A stretch of DNA of 64,000 nucleotides from Dugong dugon (GCA_030035585.1 CM057469.1:66683501-66747500); one strand, 5' to 3'. Numbered from the stretch's first letter, positions 10,302-22,543 are shown. Program-made: numbers and translations. Notes: generated from the sequence alone by a model not told the origin.

Positions 10302-12385
10302 AAATATGAAAGAGGCAATACAGGATAATCCTGCTTGGGTTATTCTTTTGGTATTAAAGTTCATGTCAGTTTGTTACAACAATAATTTAAAATTCTTTTA
10401 TTTTGCTCCAACTAGATTTTGATGTTTTGGGGAAAAATAAAGCCTGGCCCCTCTAAGCTATATTTGAAGCAATTCTATTGAATGTATTTTGATTATAACC
10501 ATTTTTAAGAAAATACCAACCACTTTTCCCCAAAATGAAAAAAAAAATTCATAGAAAAAACTTCAGGGGAAAAACTTATTAAAATATTAACAGTGGTTAC
10601 CCATGAATGGGGCAGTTTTAAGTGTTTTTATTTTTTTTCCTCTCATGAAAAATCCTACTCCTTAGGCATTTAATTTAACTGGACCCTGACCAGAAAATCG
10701 GCTATAAATGCTACATGTTCCTTTCAGTCTTTATATCCAGAGAACAGGAAAGAAACTCCAAAGTCCAATTCCTCTTTGGGTAAACTGGATAGAGAGAAAG
10801 AGAAAACTGAAGCAAAAGCTGAGTTCCAACCAAAAAACTCTGTAATTAGGTTCCAAGATCTGTAACTCAAGACTAATAGTTCAACTAAATCATTTAGAGA
10901 AAAGAATAATTCACCCTCAGGCAGTTATTCCCTCCCACCAGTCTAGTGTCCTAACCAGGTAAAGGTTTAAGCAACATCTTCTTGTTCCAACCCCTTCCCT
11001 TTCCTAGTTCTATCTACTCTCCCATCAAAATTCCTTGGTCTACCATTCTGGAACCTCCACAGTCTGACTCCAACCACCAATCTCCCTTATTTGCCATTAT
11101 TTTATCAGAAGAACCCTATCTCGGCTCTGGGGATCATGATCTCGGGGAACATCTAGCTCAATTGGCATGACACTACTTATAAAGATAATGCTCTACATTC
11201 TACCTTGGCGAGTAGTGTCTGGGGTCTTAAAAGCCTATGAGCGGCCATCTAAGATACTCCACTGATCTCATCCCTTCGGGAACAAGGGAGAACGAAGAGA
11301 ACAGGATACAAGGAAAAGATTAGTCCGAAGGACTAATGGTCCACAGCTACCAAGGCCTCCACGGGACTGAGCCCAGTACAGCTGGATGGTGCCCGGCTAC
11401 CACCAACGACTCCTCTGACCAGGATCACAACAGAGGGTTCTGGGCAGAGCTGGAGTAGGATGTAGAGTATAATTTTAACTCCCAAAAAAAAAAAAAAAAA
11501 AAAAAGAAGACCAGATATACTGGCCTAAAGAATACTAGAGAAACCTCGAGAGTGTGGCCCCCAGACACCCTTTCAGCTCAGAGGGGAAGTTACCTTCAAG
11601 GTTCGATGTTAAGCCTGGGAATGGACACCCCAGTAAAACTAAATGGGACTAACGATGTACAGGAGTCCGGTGACAAGGGCCAGAAGGCAGAGGGAGAGTA
11701 GGAAACTGATGATAAGGAACACAAATTGAATAAGGACACTGTCGATGTATTGTGAGATTGTTGACCACTGCTATAGGGCAACATTTGTAGTAACTATTAA
11801 ATGGGAGGCTGTTTTGTCCTGTAAGCCTTCATCTTGGGCGAGAATGGCAGCACAATTGGAAGAGCATAGTCAATATCACTTAAATGTGTAAGTAAAAAGT
11901 TTTGAAATGGTGTTTAAATAAAATAAGAATAAATAAATAAATAAATAAACAAATGAGACTAAAGAGGTACAATAGTCCACTGACAAGGTCCAGAAGACAG
12001 AAGGGGACAAGGAAGCCCCCTGGTGATAGGGAACACAAGGTGGAGTAAGGATATTCTTGATGTGCTGTGAGATTGTTAACCATTGTCATAGGGCAACATG
12101 TGTAGTAACTGTTAAATGAATAACTATTTTTTCTGTAAGCCTTCATCTTAAGTGAGAATAACAGCACAGTTGGAAGAGCGTAGTCAATGTCACTGAACTG
12201 TGAATGTAGAAATTTTTGAAACGGTGTATCTTTGGCCATCTGTAATTTTCATCAAAAAAAAAGGTTGAGAATTTAGAGGCTTAATACGTTGTGGGGTTGT
12301 TAACCAATGTCAAAAAACAACATGTGTACTACTATTTCATGAGAAACTATTTGCTCTGTAAGCTTTCACCTGAAGTACAATAAAA

Positions 12386-12420
<35 letters not shown>
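10302..12420. repeat. Tandem duplication, copy A (about 2.12 kb)
   Basis: The segment from 'aaatatgaaagaggcaata' through an L1 3' end and its poly(A) is repeated immediately as 12,421-14,538 with a period of 2,118-2,119 bp. It contains about 800 bp of intron-unique sequence plus the L1. The join at 12,394-12,423 is a 30-bp A run continuing into 'atatgaaag'. By eye the copies differ at roughly seven bases plus run-length changes. Confidence 0.93.

Positions 12421-12423
<3 letters not shown>
11138..12423 (+). mobile_element. L1 3' UTR insertion (copy A)
   Basis: It starts after the target sequence 'agaagaaccctatctc' at 'ggctctggggatcatgatct' and has the same text as the L1 3' UTR at 60.8-61.7 kb. 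An A(22) run lies at about 11,484-11,505. An (AAAT)n tract near 11,922-11,950 is followed by a second pass of the 3' UTR ('aaatgagactaaagaggtac'), then a poly(A) tail. Confidence 0.88.
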
Positions 12424-12426
<3 letters not shown>

Positions 12427-14043
12427 GAAAGAGGCAATACAGGATAATCCTGCTTGGGTTATTCTTTTGGTATTAAAGTTCATGTCAGTTTGTTACAACA
12501 ATAATTTAAAATTCTTTTATTTTGCTCCAACTAGATTTTGATGTTTTGGGGAAAAATAAAGCCTGGCCCCTCTAAGCTATATTTGAAGCAATTCTATTGA
12601 ATGTATTTTGATTATAACCATTTTTAAGAAAATACCAACCACTTTTCCCCAAAATGAAAAAAAAATTCATAGAAAAAACTTCAGGGGAAAAACTTATTAA
12701 AATATTAACAGTGGTTACCCATGAATGGGGCAGTTTTAAGTGTTTTTATTTTTTTTCCTCTCATGAAAAATCCTACTCCTTAGGCATTTAATTTAACTGG
12801 ACCCTGACCAGAAAATCGGCTATAAATGCTACATGTTCCTTTCAGTCTTTATATCCAGAGAACAGGAAAGAAACTCCAAAGTCCAATTCCTCTTTGGGTA
12901 AACTGGATAGAGAGAAAGAGAAAACTGAAGCAAAAGCTGAGTTCCAACCAAAAAACTCTGTAATTAGGTTCCAAGATCTGTAACTCAAGACTAATAGTTC
13001 AACTAAATCATTTAGAGAAAAGAATAATTCACCCTCAGGCAGTTATTCCCTCCCACCAGTCTAGTGTCCTAACCAGGTAAAGGTTTAAGCAACGTCTTCT
13101 TGTTCCAACCCCTTCCCTTTCCTAGTTCTATCTACTCTCCCATCAAAATTCCTTGGTCTACCATTCTGGAACCTCCACAGTCTGACTCCAACCACCAATC
13201 TCCCTTATTTGCCATTATTTTATCAGAAGAACCCTATCTCGGCTCTGGGGATCATGATCTCGGGGAACATCTAGCTCAATTGGCATGACACTACTTATAA
13301 AGATAATGCTCTACATTCTACCTTGGTGAGTAGTGTCTGGGGTCTTAAAAGCCTATGAGCGGCCATCTAAGATACTCCACTGATCTCATCCCTTCGGGAA
13401 CAAGGGAGAACGAAGAGAACAGGATACAAGGAAAAGATTAGTCCGAAGGACTAATGGTCCACAGCTACCAAGGCCTCCACGGGACTGAGCCCAGTACAGC
13501 TGGATGGTGCCCGGCTACCACCAATGACTCCTCTGACCAGGATCACAACAGAGGGTTCTGGGCAGAGCTGGAGTAGGATGTAGAGTATAATTTTAACTCC
13601 CAAAAAAAAAAAAAAAAAAAAAAAAGAAGACCAGATATACTGGCCTAAAGAATACTAGAGAAACCTCGAGAGTGTGGCCCCCAGACACCCTTTCAGCTCA
13701 GAGGGGAAGTTACCTTCAAGGTTTGATGTTAAGCCTGGGAATGGACACCCCAGTAAAACTAAATGGGACTAACGATGTACAGGAGTCCGGTGACAAGGGC
13801 CAGAAGGCAGAGGGAGAGTAGGAAACTGATGATAAGGAACACAAATTGAATAAGGACACTGTCGATGTATTGTGAGATTGTTGACCACTGCTATAGGGCA
13901 ACATTTGTAGTAACTATTAAATGGGAGGCTGTTTTGTCCTGTAAGCCTTCATCTTGGGCGAGAATGGCAGCACAATTGGAAGAGCATAGTCAATATCACT
14001 TAAATGTGTAAGTAAAAAGTTTTGAAATGGTGTTTAAATAAAA

Positions 14044-14080
<37 letters not shown>

Positions 14081-14538
14081 ACAAATGAGACTAAAGAGGT
14101 ACAATAGTCCACTGACAAGGTCCAGAAGACAGAAGGGGACAAGGAAGCCCCCTGGTGATAGGGAACACAAGGTGGAGTAAGGATATTCTTGATGTGCTGT
14201 GAGATTGTTAACCATTGTCATAGGGCAACATGTGTAGTAACTGTTAAATGAAAAACTATTTTTTCTGTAAGCCTTCATCTTAAGTGAGAATAACAGCACA
14301 GTTGGAAGAGCGTAGTCAATGTCACTGAACTGTGAATGTAGAAATTTTTGAAACGGTGTATCTTTGGCCATCTGTAATTTTCATCAAAAAAAAAGGTTGA
14401 GAATTTAGAGGCTTAATACGTTGTGGGGTTGTTAACCAATGTCAAAAAACAACATGTGTACTACTATTTCATGAGAAACTATTTACTCTGTAAGCTTTCA
14501 CCTGAAGTACAATAAAATATATATTAAAAAAAAAAAAA
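12421..14538. repeat. Tandem duplication, copy B
   Basis: Second copy of the 2.1-kb unit. The L1 target-site duplicate is seen only at its far end, where the tail (14,526-14,543) is followed by 'gaagaaccctatctcacact'. This is the expected right flank of the original insertion. The insertion therefore came first and the tandem duplication later. Confidence 0.93.
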
Positions 14539-14543
14539 AAAAA
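13256..14543 (+). mobile_element. L1 3' UTR insertion (copy B)
   Basis: It equals copy A except for a few bases, a longer (AAAT)n run near 14,040-14,082 and a shorter poly(A) of 18. The right-hand target-site duplicate 'agaagaaccctatctc' follows at about 14,543. Confidence 0.88.
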
Positions 14544-15010
14544 GAAGAACCCTATCTCACACTCAATCAAACAATTCAGTACCATGAATTAGCTTTCTTC
14601 CTTTGTTGGAGTCATTCCTTCAACATAGGCCATCCTTTCCCTTATCTCCATCATCCTTCAACCCAACTGAAACGCTAGAGCTCTAAGAAGATTTTCTTTA
14701 GGTCTCAGCTGGAAGTGGACTCTTCCTTCTCTTTACTTTTAGGCACTAAGTATGCAGTACTCATCTAACACAATATACAGTGATGGGTACGAAGGTTCCT
14801 ATATTCATTGTACCCTCACATGCCAGATATTTATCAACAGTGAAGATAGACATGAAACCAGCTCTCAAAGAGTTTACACTCCAGGGAATAAGACAAAGAT
14901 TGATGAGTGCACTAAACAGGAACAAACAGAGGGAGAGGCAAGAGGGAGCTTCCTCATCCCCTACTAGACTCTTAACTCTTTCGGAGCTTGTTCTTTATCT
15001 TTGACACTGA
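14544..15010. other. KIF14 intron 14, unique part
   Basis: No gene seen. The stretch 14,740-14,930 ('tgccagatatttatcaacag', 'agctctcaaagagtttacac') looks like an old interspersed repeat that I cannot name. Confidence 0.6.
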
Positions 15011-16512
15011 TAGAAGTAATACTGTATTTCTGTTATAGAAAACAATTAATAGAAGAGCAGAAGGATCTGAAGAACAAGGGGATTTTCTCTACCAGATATA
15101 AAGATTTATTATAAAGCTAAAGTAACTAAGACTATGGGGTATCAGAGAGAAGAAACAGACTCCCAAATTTTTGAAAATTTGTTGTATGAGCACTACAGAT
15201 CACAAAAAAAAAGCAATATACTATGTGTCACTATGAGTCAGAATTGACTCAATGGCAACGGGTTTGGTTTGGTTTTTTTGGTATTTAATGTACGATACCG
15301 GGACAACTAGCTATTCACATGGAAAACAAATGTATCTAGATCCCAACTACGTATCCAATAAAAAATTCCAGACGACTTAAGAACTTAAATGTGAGAACAA
15401 AACTTCAAAACATCTATAAGAAACTTTAGAAGAATATCTCTATGATCTCAATGTAGAAAAGATTTCTTAAACAAGATACAAAAGCTGACAACCATAAAGG
15501 ACAAAATTGATGACATGTACTACAATAAAATTAAGAACTTCCATCCACCAAAAGGCACCATAAGAGAGGGAAAAGGTGAATCATACACTCATTAAGAGAT
15601 ACCTGCAACACATAAAACCCATAAAGGTTTGGCCAACAGAATATATAAAGAACTCCTACAAATTATTAAGAAAAAAACAAGCCAACTGAAAAATGGATAA
15701 AAGACATGAACTGGCAAGTCACAGATGAGCAAACAAAAAGGCAATGAATATATGAAAAGATGACCAACCTCTTTATTAATGAAATAAATGCAAAACGAAT
15801 CCACAATGAGATACCAATTCACATCCACCAGACTGGCATAAATTAAAGTCTAACAGTACCAAGTGTTGACAAGGATGTGGGGCAATGGCTGTCCTCTGCC
15901 AATGGGAGTAGAAACTGATAATCGTTTTGGAAAACAATTTAAAATTACGTAATAAAGTTGAAGATGCACATATCCCACAATCAAACAACTTTACTCCTAA
16001 ACATATACTTTAAGTGCTCCATAAACTTTTTAAATTATTATTATACATACTTAGAAAATTATAATATTTATACAGCACATTGGGATAAACAGAGAGGCTG
16101 CTCATAGTTAGAGTTGACTGGTCTTGCAGCTCAGGCCTCCCACGTTTCTACCAGGTGCCCTGAGAGCTCATAAGGTCATTATCTCAGCCTAGCAACTGGG
16201 ACAATCTCCCTAGAGAAACTCTTCACATTTGTACCAGGAGACATGTATTCAAATACAAAAATAAATATTGTGGTAGCAAAAAAATTAGAAACAACCCAAA
16301 TGTCTATCAGCAAAATAAATAAATTATAATAATATAACAGATAAATTCATATACTGGAACGGAATGATTCATAGCCATGAAAACGAAAGAACATCAGCAT
16401 GGATATATCTTGAAAACAATTAAGAGCCAAAACAGTTTATATACACTACAATCCCAACAACACATACAGTATCATTCTATTCATGTAAAGGTCATATGAA
16501 ACAAAACTTTAA
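15011..16512 (+). repeat. Old L1 ORF2 3' part, in pieces
   Basis: 'ctgaaaaatggataaaagac', 'cacaatgagataccaattca', 'tggcataaattaaagtctaa' and 'caacccaaatgtctatcagc' are decayed L1 ORF2 C-terminal codons with many stops. A SINE tail (15,225-15,282) and about 180 bp of foreign sequence (16,022-16,200) break it up. Confidence 0.75.
15225..15282 (+). mobile_element. Isolated AfroSINE tail (5'-truncated copy)
   Basis: Only the last 58 bp of the SINE are present ('cactatgagtcagaattgac', 'tcaatggcaacgggtttgg' plus T-rich end). It is inserted in the old L1. Confidence 0.85.
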
Positions 16513-16639
16513 AATTGGCAATCCAACCAAAAATTCTGTCATTGAGATGGCTAGAAGTTTTCTTTCATTTACAAGATTATAATTCTAAAAAAAAGACAGT
16601 GTGTCCCCAAAACAGATCAAATACACCAAGACAAAAATA

Positions 16640-16792
16640 TATACCCATTGCCGTTGAGTTGATTCTGACTCATAGGAACCCTATAAGACAGAGTAGAAAT
16701 GCCCCATAGGGTTTCCAAGGAGCAGCTGGTGAATTCAAACTGCTGACCTTTTGGTTAGCAGCTGAGCTCTTAACCACTGTGCCACCAGGGCT
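16640..16792 (-). mobile_element. AfroSINE with target-site duplication
   Basis: Reverse-complement SINE from 'acccattgccgttgagttga' to 'cactgtgccaccagggct'. The 14-bp repeat ccaagacaaaaata at 16,626-16,639 and 16,793-16,806 flanks it. Confidence 0.94.
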
Positions 16793-17013
16793 CCAAGACA
16801 AAAATAGACAGCATAATATTTGACATTGAGAGTAACTGACCTATCATCCTTACAAACACTGAGTATGCCTGTTTTTCCTGGCTACGAGATGAGTTTGAAG
16901 AATTATATAAAAGAATCAGTATAAACTAATGCCTCATGTGAAGGTAACCACATATTAACAAGATATGAAAGATATGGAAAAAGGAACAGATGCCTTATTT
17001 AAGATTAACATAC

Positions 17014-17198
17014 CAATGATCATCAGCAATCAGCACCCCAGATAACTGAATATCATGGCTTGAGTTTGGTTTATACTTTCCAACTGTAGTTTTTCCTTCT
17101 TTTATCATATATAGCAACATCTCCGATAGCTGAGGATCTTCGTTGAGATTGACAAGGTTTGGCAAGTGGTTGTCCACTTGAAAGGTAATTCCTGCTTT
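17014..17198 (-). CDS. KIF14: KIF14 exon 14 (residues 782-843)
   Basis: It encodes FQVDNHLPNLVNLNEDPQLS, EMLLYMIKEGKTTVGKYKPN and SSHDIQLSGVLIADDH, the first strands of the FHA domain. Acceptor tcactag|AAAGC; donor GATCATTG|gtatgt. The last codon is split with exon 15. Confidence 0.97.
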
Positions 17199-19603
17199 CT
17201 AGTGAAAGTCAGAAAAAAATTAAATTTAACCATAAACACAAAATTTGTAAAACTCACCTAAAATATATGGTCTAAGTTAAAAATTTAAATCATTCTATGT
17301 GAAGTCTCAATAAATTAAACGTTCCTTAGAATCTCTCCATCCTTCTAAGGATCTCTCCTTCCTGACTTCCCTATAACTGTTAGAATCATACTCTGAGAAG
17401 CCTAGAGTTATACTGATTCTTCATCCTTCACCATCCTCAGCCCATTCACATATCAATCCATCACCAAATTAGGCCAATGTCTTTAGAATGGATCGGTTCC
17501 TTGTTTTGCATCCTCACTGCCATCACCTTAGTTCAGGCCCTTATCAACTCATGTCTGAACTACTACAGCACCCTCCTAATTGCCCTGCCAACAATTTCTC
17601 CTGTTTTCAAGCCATCTTACATCCTATACCAGATTAATTCTCCTGCAAATGTACTCTCAAAATGCCAATTCCCTGGTCAAACATTTCAATGACTTCTCGC
17701 TTCCTATAAAACTCAAATTCCTTGGCCTGGAAATGAAGCCCTTAATAAACTAACCATAACTTATTTTTCCAATTTTATCACCTTATGACCTTACATAAGC
17801 TGCTTGCTCCAATAAAACTGATCCACATCCTCTCTGCTAAGCATACCTTAAACTTTCCCTCCTTTACTCTCATGCAATTTTCCCTTCCTAAAGTGCTTTC
17901 TTCCTTTTCTCCAGGTATCAAGATCTGACCCAAGCTTCAACTCAAATCCACCTCTTCTATGAAGCCAGACTGGCCATTCCTATGGAATTTTCCTCCCTTC
18001 CTCTGAATCCTTATAGGACTTCCCTACCTAGCATTTGAAATATTTCCTTTACTGCCAATACCTTTGCTCTTGACTCATCTTCTCCAATCTCTTTTAGAAC
18101 CTCACTCCACTAAGGAGCTGTTTCCTATAAAAATGTTCAAGTCTCCCTCACCCTTTAAACAAATAAACACAAAACAAACAAACCCTTCTTTCAGCTTGAA
18201 AGCCCCCATCTCTAACTCCTGCAATTCTCAACTAAGACTTTCAGAGTCTCTATGTGTGGCTCTGTTTTTTTCATCTCTCAGTCGTCCCTCAACTCACCGT
18301 CATCCGGCTTCTTCCTTCCCCACTACGCTGAGTGGACAATTTCACAGCGGCAATACACACAGTTCAGAAACTTGGGAGTCATTCTTGACTTTTCCGTTTC
18401 TCTCTACTTCCACATCCAGATACATTCCCAAGCCGATTAATTTTACCTCCTTTCTATCTCTTGACTCCAATTCCTCCACTATCCAATCGCACTGCCACTG
18501 CCTGACTCCAAGCGCTGATCATCTCTTGCCTTAACCACAACAGTAGCCTCTTAACTCTCTCTGTTGTCACTAGTCTTCCCTCCCTTAAATCCATCTTTCA
18601 CTCTATGACCAGAAGAGTCTGTTTAAAATACAAGTTTGCTCATGTCATTCCCCTTCCATTTAAAACCCTTCAATGGCTCCCAATCGCCTAAGTCCAAGTT
18701 CCTCACCACATCAAGGTCTGAACCCTGCATCTCTCTCCAGTCTAATCTCTGCCACCAGCTTTGATTTCCAGCCATACAAAATATCTTAATTCTCTGGACT
18801 TCCAAGCTATGTTGTGCCTCCATGCCTTCAAACACAGTATTCCTCTGCTGCTCAGTGTGCATCACACTGCTTAGTTGTCCCTTCCTCCTTGATAAACACC
18901 CTCCTCAAAGTTAATTATTCCCTCCTCTCTCCTGCATCTCATACTTTACACTGCATTAGGTTGAGTCATAGGAAACTGCCAGCATTTTTTTTTTACTTAC
19001 AAAAACGACGATTTCATATAGCTCAGCCTAATTAAGTCACATCACATTTCAGGCATCTATTTACATTCTGTAAATCTCCCTCAAGGAGCCCTGGTGGTGC
19101 ATCGGTTTAGCGCTTGGGGGTAGTTTGAACCTACTCAGCTGCTTCGCAGGAGAAAGACCTGGCGATCTGCTTCTGTAAAGGTTACAGGCAAGAAAACCCT
19201 ATAGGGCAGTTCTACTCTGTCACATGGGGTCACTGTGAGTTGGAATTGACTGGATGGCACCCAACAACAATAACTACAAACCTCCCTCTGGATGACGAGC
19301 TCTCTGAGAGCCAGAACTGCATCTTATAAACTTTGGCTTTCCTTGTTCCTGGCCCAGCACAGATATACAATAAATATTTGTTGAGCCAAACTGAATATAA
19401 CTATTTATATTTCAACTTTCCAACTAGCTTATGGACTGAAAGCAACCACAATCTAGATCTTAACAATTCTTCATATTAATTCTCTTTATGGTATTCCTTT
19501 GTACAGAGTCAGTATACAATAAGTATTTGAGAAATTAAATTTACATATTTACTGGCATATTTCTTTTTTCTTTTCAAATCAATTTAGAAAGCGGAAATGA
19601 TAC
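17199..19603. other. KIF14 intron 13: L2-like sequence and one AfroSINE
   Basis: From 17,330 to 18,970 the plus strand carries pyrimidine-rich text typical of L2-type ancient repeats ('ggcccttatcaactcatgtc', 'aaacccttcaatggctccca', 'tgaagccagactggccattc'). A 156-codon open frame at 18,064-18,534 falls in this text and has no protein features, so I do not call it. The L2 3' end resumes after the SINE, at 19,278-19,385 ('caataaatatttgttgagcc'). Confidence 0.55.
19083..19277 (+). mobile_element. AfroSINE with RTE-like tail
   Basis: Head 'aaggagccctggtggtgcat', core 'aaaaccctatagggcagttc' and tail 'tggatggcacccaacaacaa'. Imperfect 11-bp target repeats aaatctccctc (19,072-19,082) and aaacctccctc (19,278-19,288). 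Confidence 0.92.
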
Positions 19604-19667
19604 CTGTAACTCTTTTGTTTCTTGAAGTTTTCTTTTTTCAGCTTGTTCAAACTTTTCTTTCCATACT
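19604..19667 (-). CDS. KIF14: KIF14 exon 13 (residues 760-781)
   Basis: It encodes VWKEKFEQAEKRKLQETKEL plus Q, a short coil before the FHA domain. Acceptor ttggaaag|AGTATGG; donor TTACAG|gtatca. Confidence 0.96.
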
Positions 19668-19920
19668 CTTTCCAAAGACAAATAAAACAATAGAGTTAGA
19701 GACATCCGAATATATAAGATTGAGAATCAAGAGGCTAGATCATCAGTAAAGATTAGGGAACAACCTAGAAATATTTAAAAATATGTTTGTCTGTGGGTAG
19801 GGTGCTCCATTCATACAGAAGGTAGGGAAGAGGATAGACTCAGGGTCTTCTTCAGGCCTCCACTCGCCCTATGATTCCAAGGAAACACATTGAAAATGTA
19901 AAGTGTTGACTATACCCCAC

Positions 19921-20068
19921 CTTTGCATTTCTGCCATATCTTTCTCCTGCTGATGCAGTTTCATTCTTAAGGATGTTATTTCTTGCCGACAGAGCCTATA
20001 TCGTTCAGGGTCGATATTTCGATTGTTTCTTTGAGCAGCTTTTAGCTTTTCAATTTCTGCTTTCAATT
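19921..20068 (-). CDS. KIF14: KIF14 exon 12 (residues 711-760)
   Basis: It encodes LKAEIEKLKAAQRNNRNIDP, ERYRLCRQEITSLRMKLHQQ and EKDMAEMQ, the neck coil after the motor. Acceptor aatatttag|AATTG; donor ATGCAAAG|gtgggg. Confidence 0.97.
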
Positions 20069-21116
20069 CTAAATATTTATAAAAAGATGTGTGATAAATC
20101 ACATTTGATATATAATAATTTCCATATCAGGCATAATCCTCCCATCTTCTATTTTATTTGAATTATTAAATAAAACAGAATATTTGCAGAAATCAGTTTT
20201 ACTTTACTTACATGAGCTATATACCTCTATAGAGCCTTGACCTGAAAAAGTGCTCTCATATTAATGGATTTTCCCCCTCCTAAGTAGGATGGCCAAAGTG
20301 GGATGCTCTTGAGAGGGAAAGGGGGCACTATTAGTAACACTATGACAAGCTGAGATTGTCCCTGGCGAAGTGTACTCATAAGACATGTTGGATAAAGATT
20401 AAAGATTTTTTAACCTGGAATTCAAAATATTCATTTCTAATGAAAATGGTTCCATTTGTAAAATAGAGGGGATCTAAAAGGGAAGGGATAAACTATGATA
20501 TAGAAAACTCTACTCTGAATCACACTTCCAAAGTGTCCATTCACCTTCTGCTGCAAAACAGGGCCAGAGAACAAACGGGTATGAAAAGATGGTGGTTCCA
20601 CATAAGCAAAGATAAAACATGGTGTAAAGCAAGATTCCTTGCAGGTATGTAAAGTCTACCCTCTGTGGGTGATTACCAAGGCATAAATAGAAAGTAGTAT
20701 TTAGCATAAACAAACTTAGGCCTATGCTCTAGATCAAACAGCCTTTGGATCGACGGACTAAGCAAGAACAGAGCTGATGAATGGAATGACAATGGAGGAA
20801 AGGACGTAAGAAAAAAATAATAATAAACAACTATTGTTAATTTGCGACACACATCCGTACTCAGTCTGTAAAATTTTTTTTCTATGCCTGCTGTTTCCCC
20901 TTTACTCACACTCCACTGTGATTGTTTTTTTCCATATTACTTATTCTTTCCCACTGTCCTACCTTCCTCCATCACTGTGGAATGATGACTAGAATCCATT
21001 ATAAGTAGGTATAGAAAAAAACTGATTTTCTTAAATTGCATATTTCCAAGACTAGAACTTATTTGTGAGACTAAGCTGTTGCAAAGTAATTTTTTAATTT
21101 TCAGAAAAATAGTCAC
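20069..21116. other. KIF14 intron 11
   Basis: About 1 kb of moderately AT-rich sequence. I recognise no repeat, RNA or gene in it. Confidence 0.65.
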
Positions 21117-21289
21117 CTCTGATTAACTTAGCATTCATATCTTCATTCACTTTGGCAATGTTGACTATCAGACGGGCTTGGTTAGCATATCTAAGCGTGC
21201 TTAGTGTTTCGTCTATATTGCTGGCAGCAGGACTGATCGTAGCAATCATTGCCGTTTTTGAATTTCCACCCAGACTTTCTTTTAAAAGC
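21117..21289 (-). CDS. KIF14: KIF14 exon 11 (residues 653-711, end of motor)
   Basis: It encodes [40 protein letters not shown] and [17 protein letters not shown], the end of the kinesin motor and the neck linker. Acceptor ttgaag|GCTTTT; donor AGAG|gtgact. It joins to exon 10 through a GC donor. Confidence 0.97.
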
Positions 21290-22427
21290 CTTCAAGGAAA
21301 AGAAAGTCATAATTAGACTTTGCTTCACAAAAACCTAGTAACAGTGATTATCTAGAAAGTACAAAACAAACAATATGCTCTTAACTCAAATACCATTTTA
21401 ATAATTTTTGGTATCTGTAGCTATATTTAGATCTCATAAATGCTCTATTTTCTCTTATATTTTTTATATTGTTTCACAAAGAATAATCTATACAGAGATT
21501 TTAAAATTTGGTTAGTTATCAGATATTTAGTAAGAGACCTCTCCCCTTCCTAGACTGCAAGCGACTTTAGGAAAGGGACTGTGTCTGGGTCATCTGTGTA
21601 TCTCCACTGCTACCACAACCTTTTGGAGCAGGCGCTCAATAAATGTCAAAAATAATGTATGGACTAGAAACCAAAATTTTGTATTTTACTATACGCAAAA
21701 GGCTTATTTTAAGGGAAAAGAGAGTATGAGACTAAAAAGCATATGTACTTCACTATTCTTAACTTTCAAAAGGCTTGAAAAAAATCTGACTTTCCCCTAT
21801 AGGTTTCGAGGTGGCAACCACATTATAAAAAACCAATTATAAAGACACATTTCTGTCAAATAGAGATGCAGTCCTTATCAGAATTATATATAAATGTTTG
21901 TCAGAATTGGAAATTAAATCTAAACAGACGTAGCTTGAATGTAATATATCTAAAATTAAATACATATTCATTAATTAAAACATGTATTGAGCACCTATGT
22001 GCTAACCAGTGGGTACTAAGCAAACAAAAATCATTTAATTTCACTTTACACACAGCAGTGTTTGGTGATACCATATATGTTCACACAGTAGGCACTAATA
22101 AGCACAATACCAGTTGCTTACGCTCATATAGCACATCCTATACGTTAAGAGTTTTACATTAATCATTTGATCCTCGCTACAACCCTAAGATAGGTGTTGA
22201 CATTATCCTCATTTTCCAGATGAGGAAACTGAGGCTCAGAGTATTAAGTGATTTGCCCAAAGTCACAGAGCTTGTAAGATGCAGAGCTGAGATTCAAATC
22301 CAGTTTGGTTCCAGTCTATACTGTTAACCACTAGGCTATATTCCTCCTCTATCCCAGTATTATATGAAGTAAGTCTATTATTTTTTTCTCAGAGTATTCA
22401 TTATATTTTACTTCAAAAGATACTTGC
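21290..22427. other. KIF14 intron 10 (GC-AG)
   Basis: The donor reads ATG|gcaagtatc (22,427-22,419 on the minus strand) and the acceptor ttgaag|G. It contains a MIR at 22,090-22,345 ('tccagatgaggaaactgagg', 'caaagtcacagagcttg', reverse orientation). The rest is not recognised. Confidence 0.85.
22090..22345 (-). repeat. MIR SINE remnant
   Basis: It runs from 'aggcactaataagcacaata' to 'gttaaccactaggctat', the reverse complement of the MIR core ('gatgaggaaactgaggctca', 'gatttgcccaaagtcacaga'). Confidence 0.85.
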
Positions 22428-22543
22428 CATGTAAGAACAGATTCACGATAAGGAACAAAAACTCTCTTTCGGTTCACTTGTTCAGAGAGTGCAGATATAA
22501 CCTTCCCCAAAGTTAGCAAGGACTTGTTAATACTCACACCTTC
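22428..22543 (-). CDS. KIF14: KIF14 exon 10 (residues 615-653)
   Basis: It encodes [39 protein letters not shown], the alpha4-alpha5 part of the motor. Acceptor atgtag|GAAGG. The last two bases TG are completed by the G of exon 11. The only reading that fits uses a GC donor. Confidence 0.96.

Noticed and set aside
18064..18534. 156-codon plus-strand open frame
   Set aside because: It lies in L2-like pyrimidine-rich repeat sequence inside a KIF14 intron and has no domain or start context of note.
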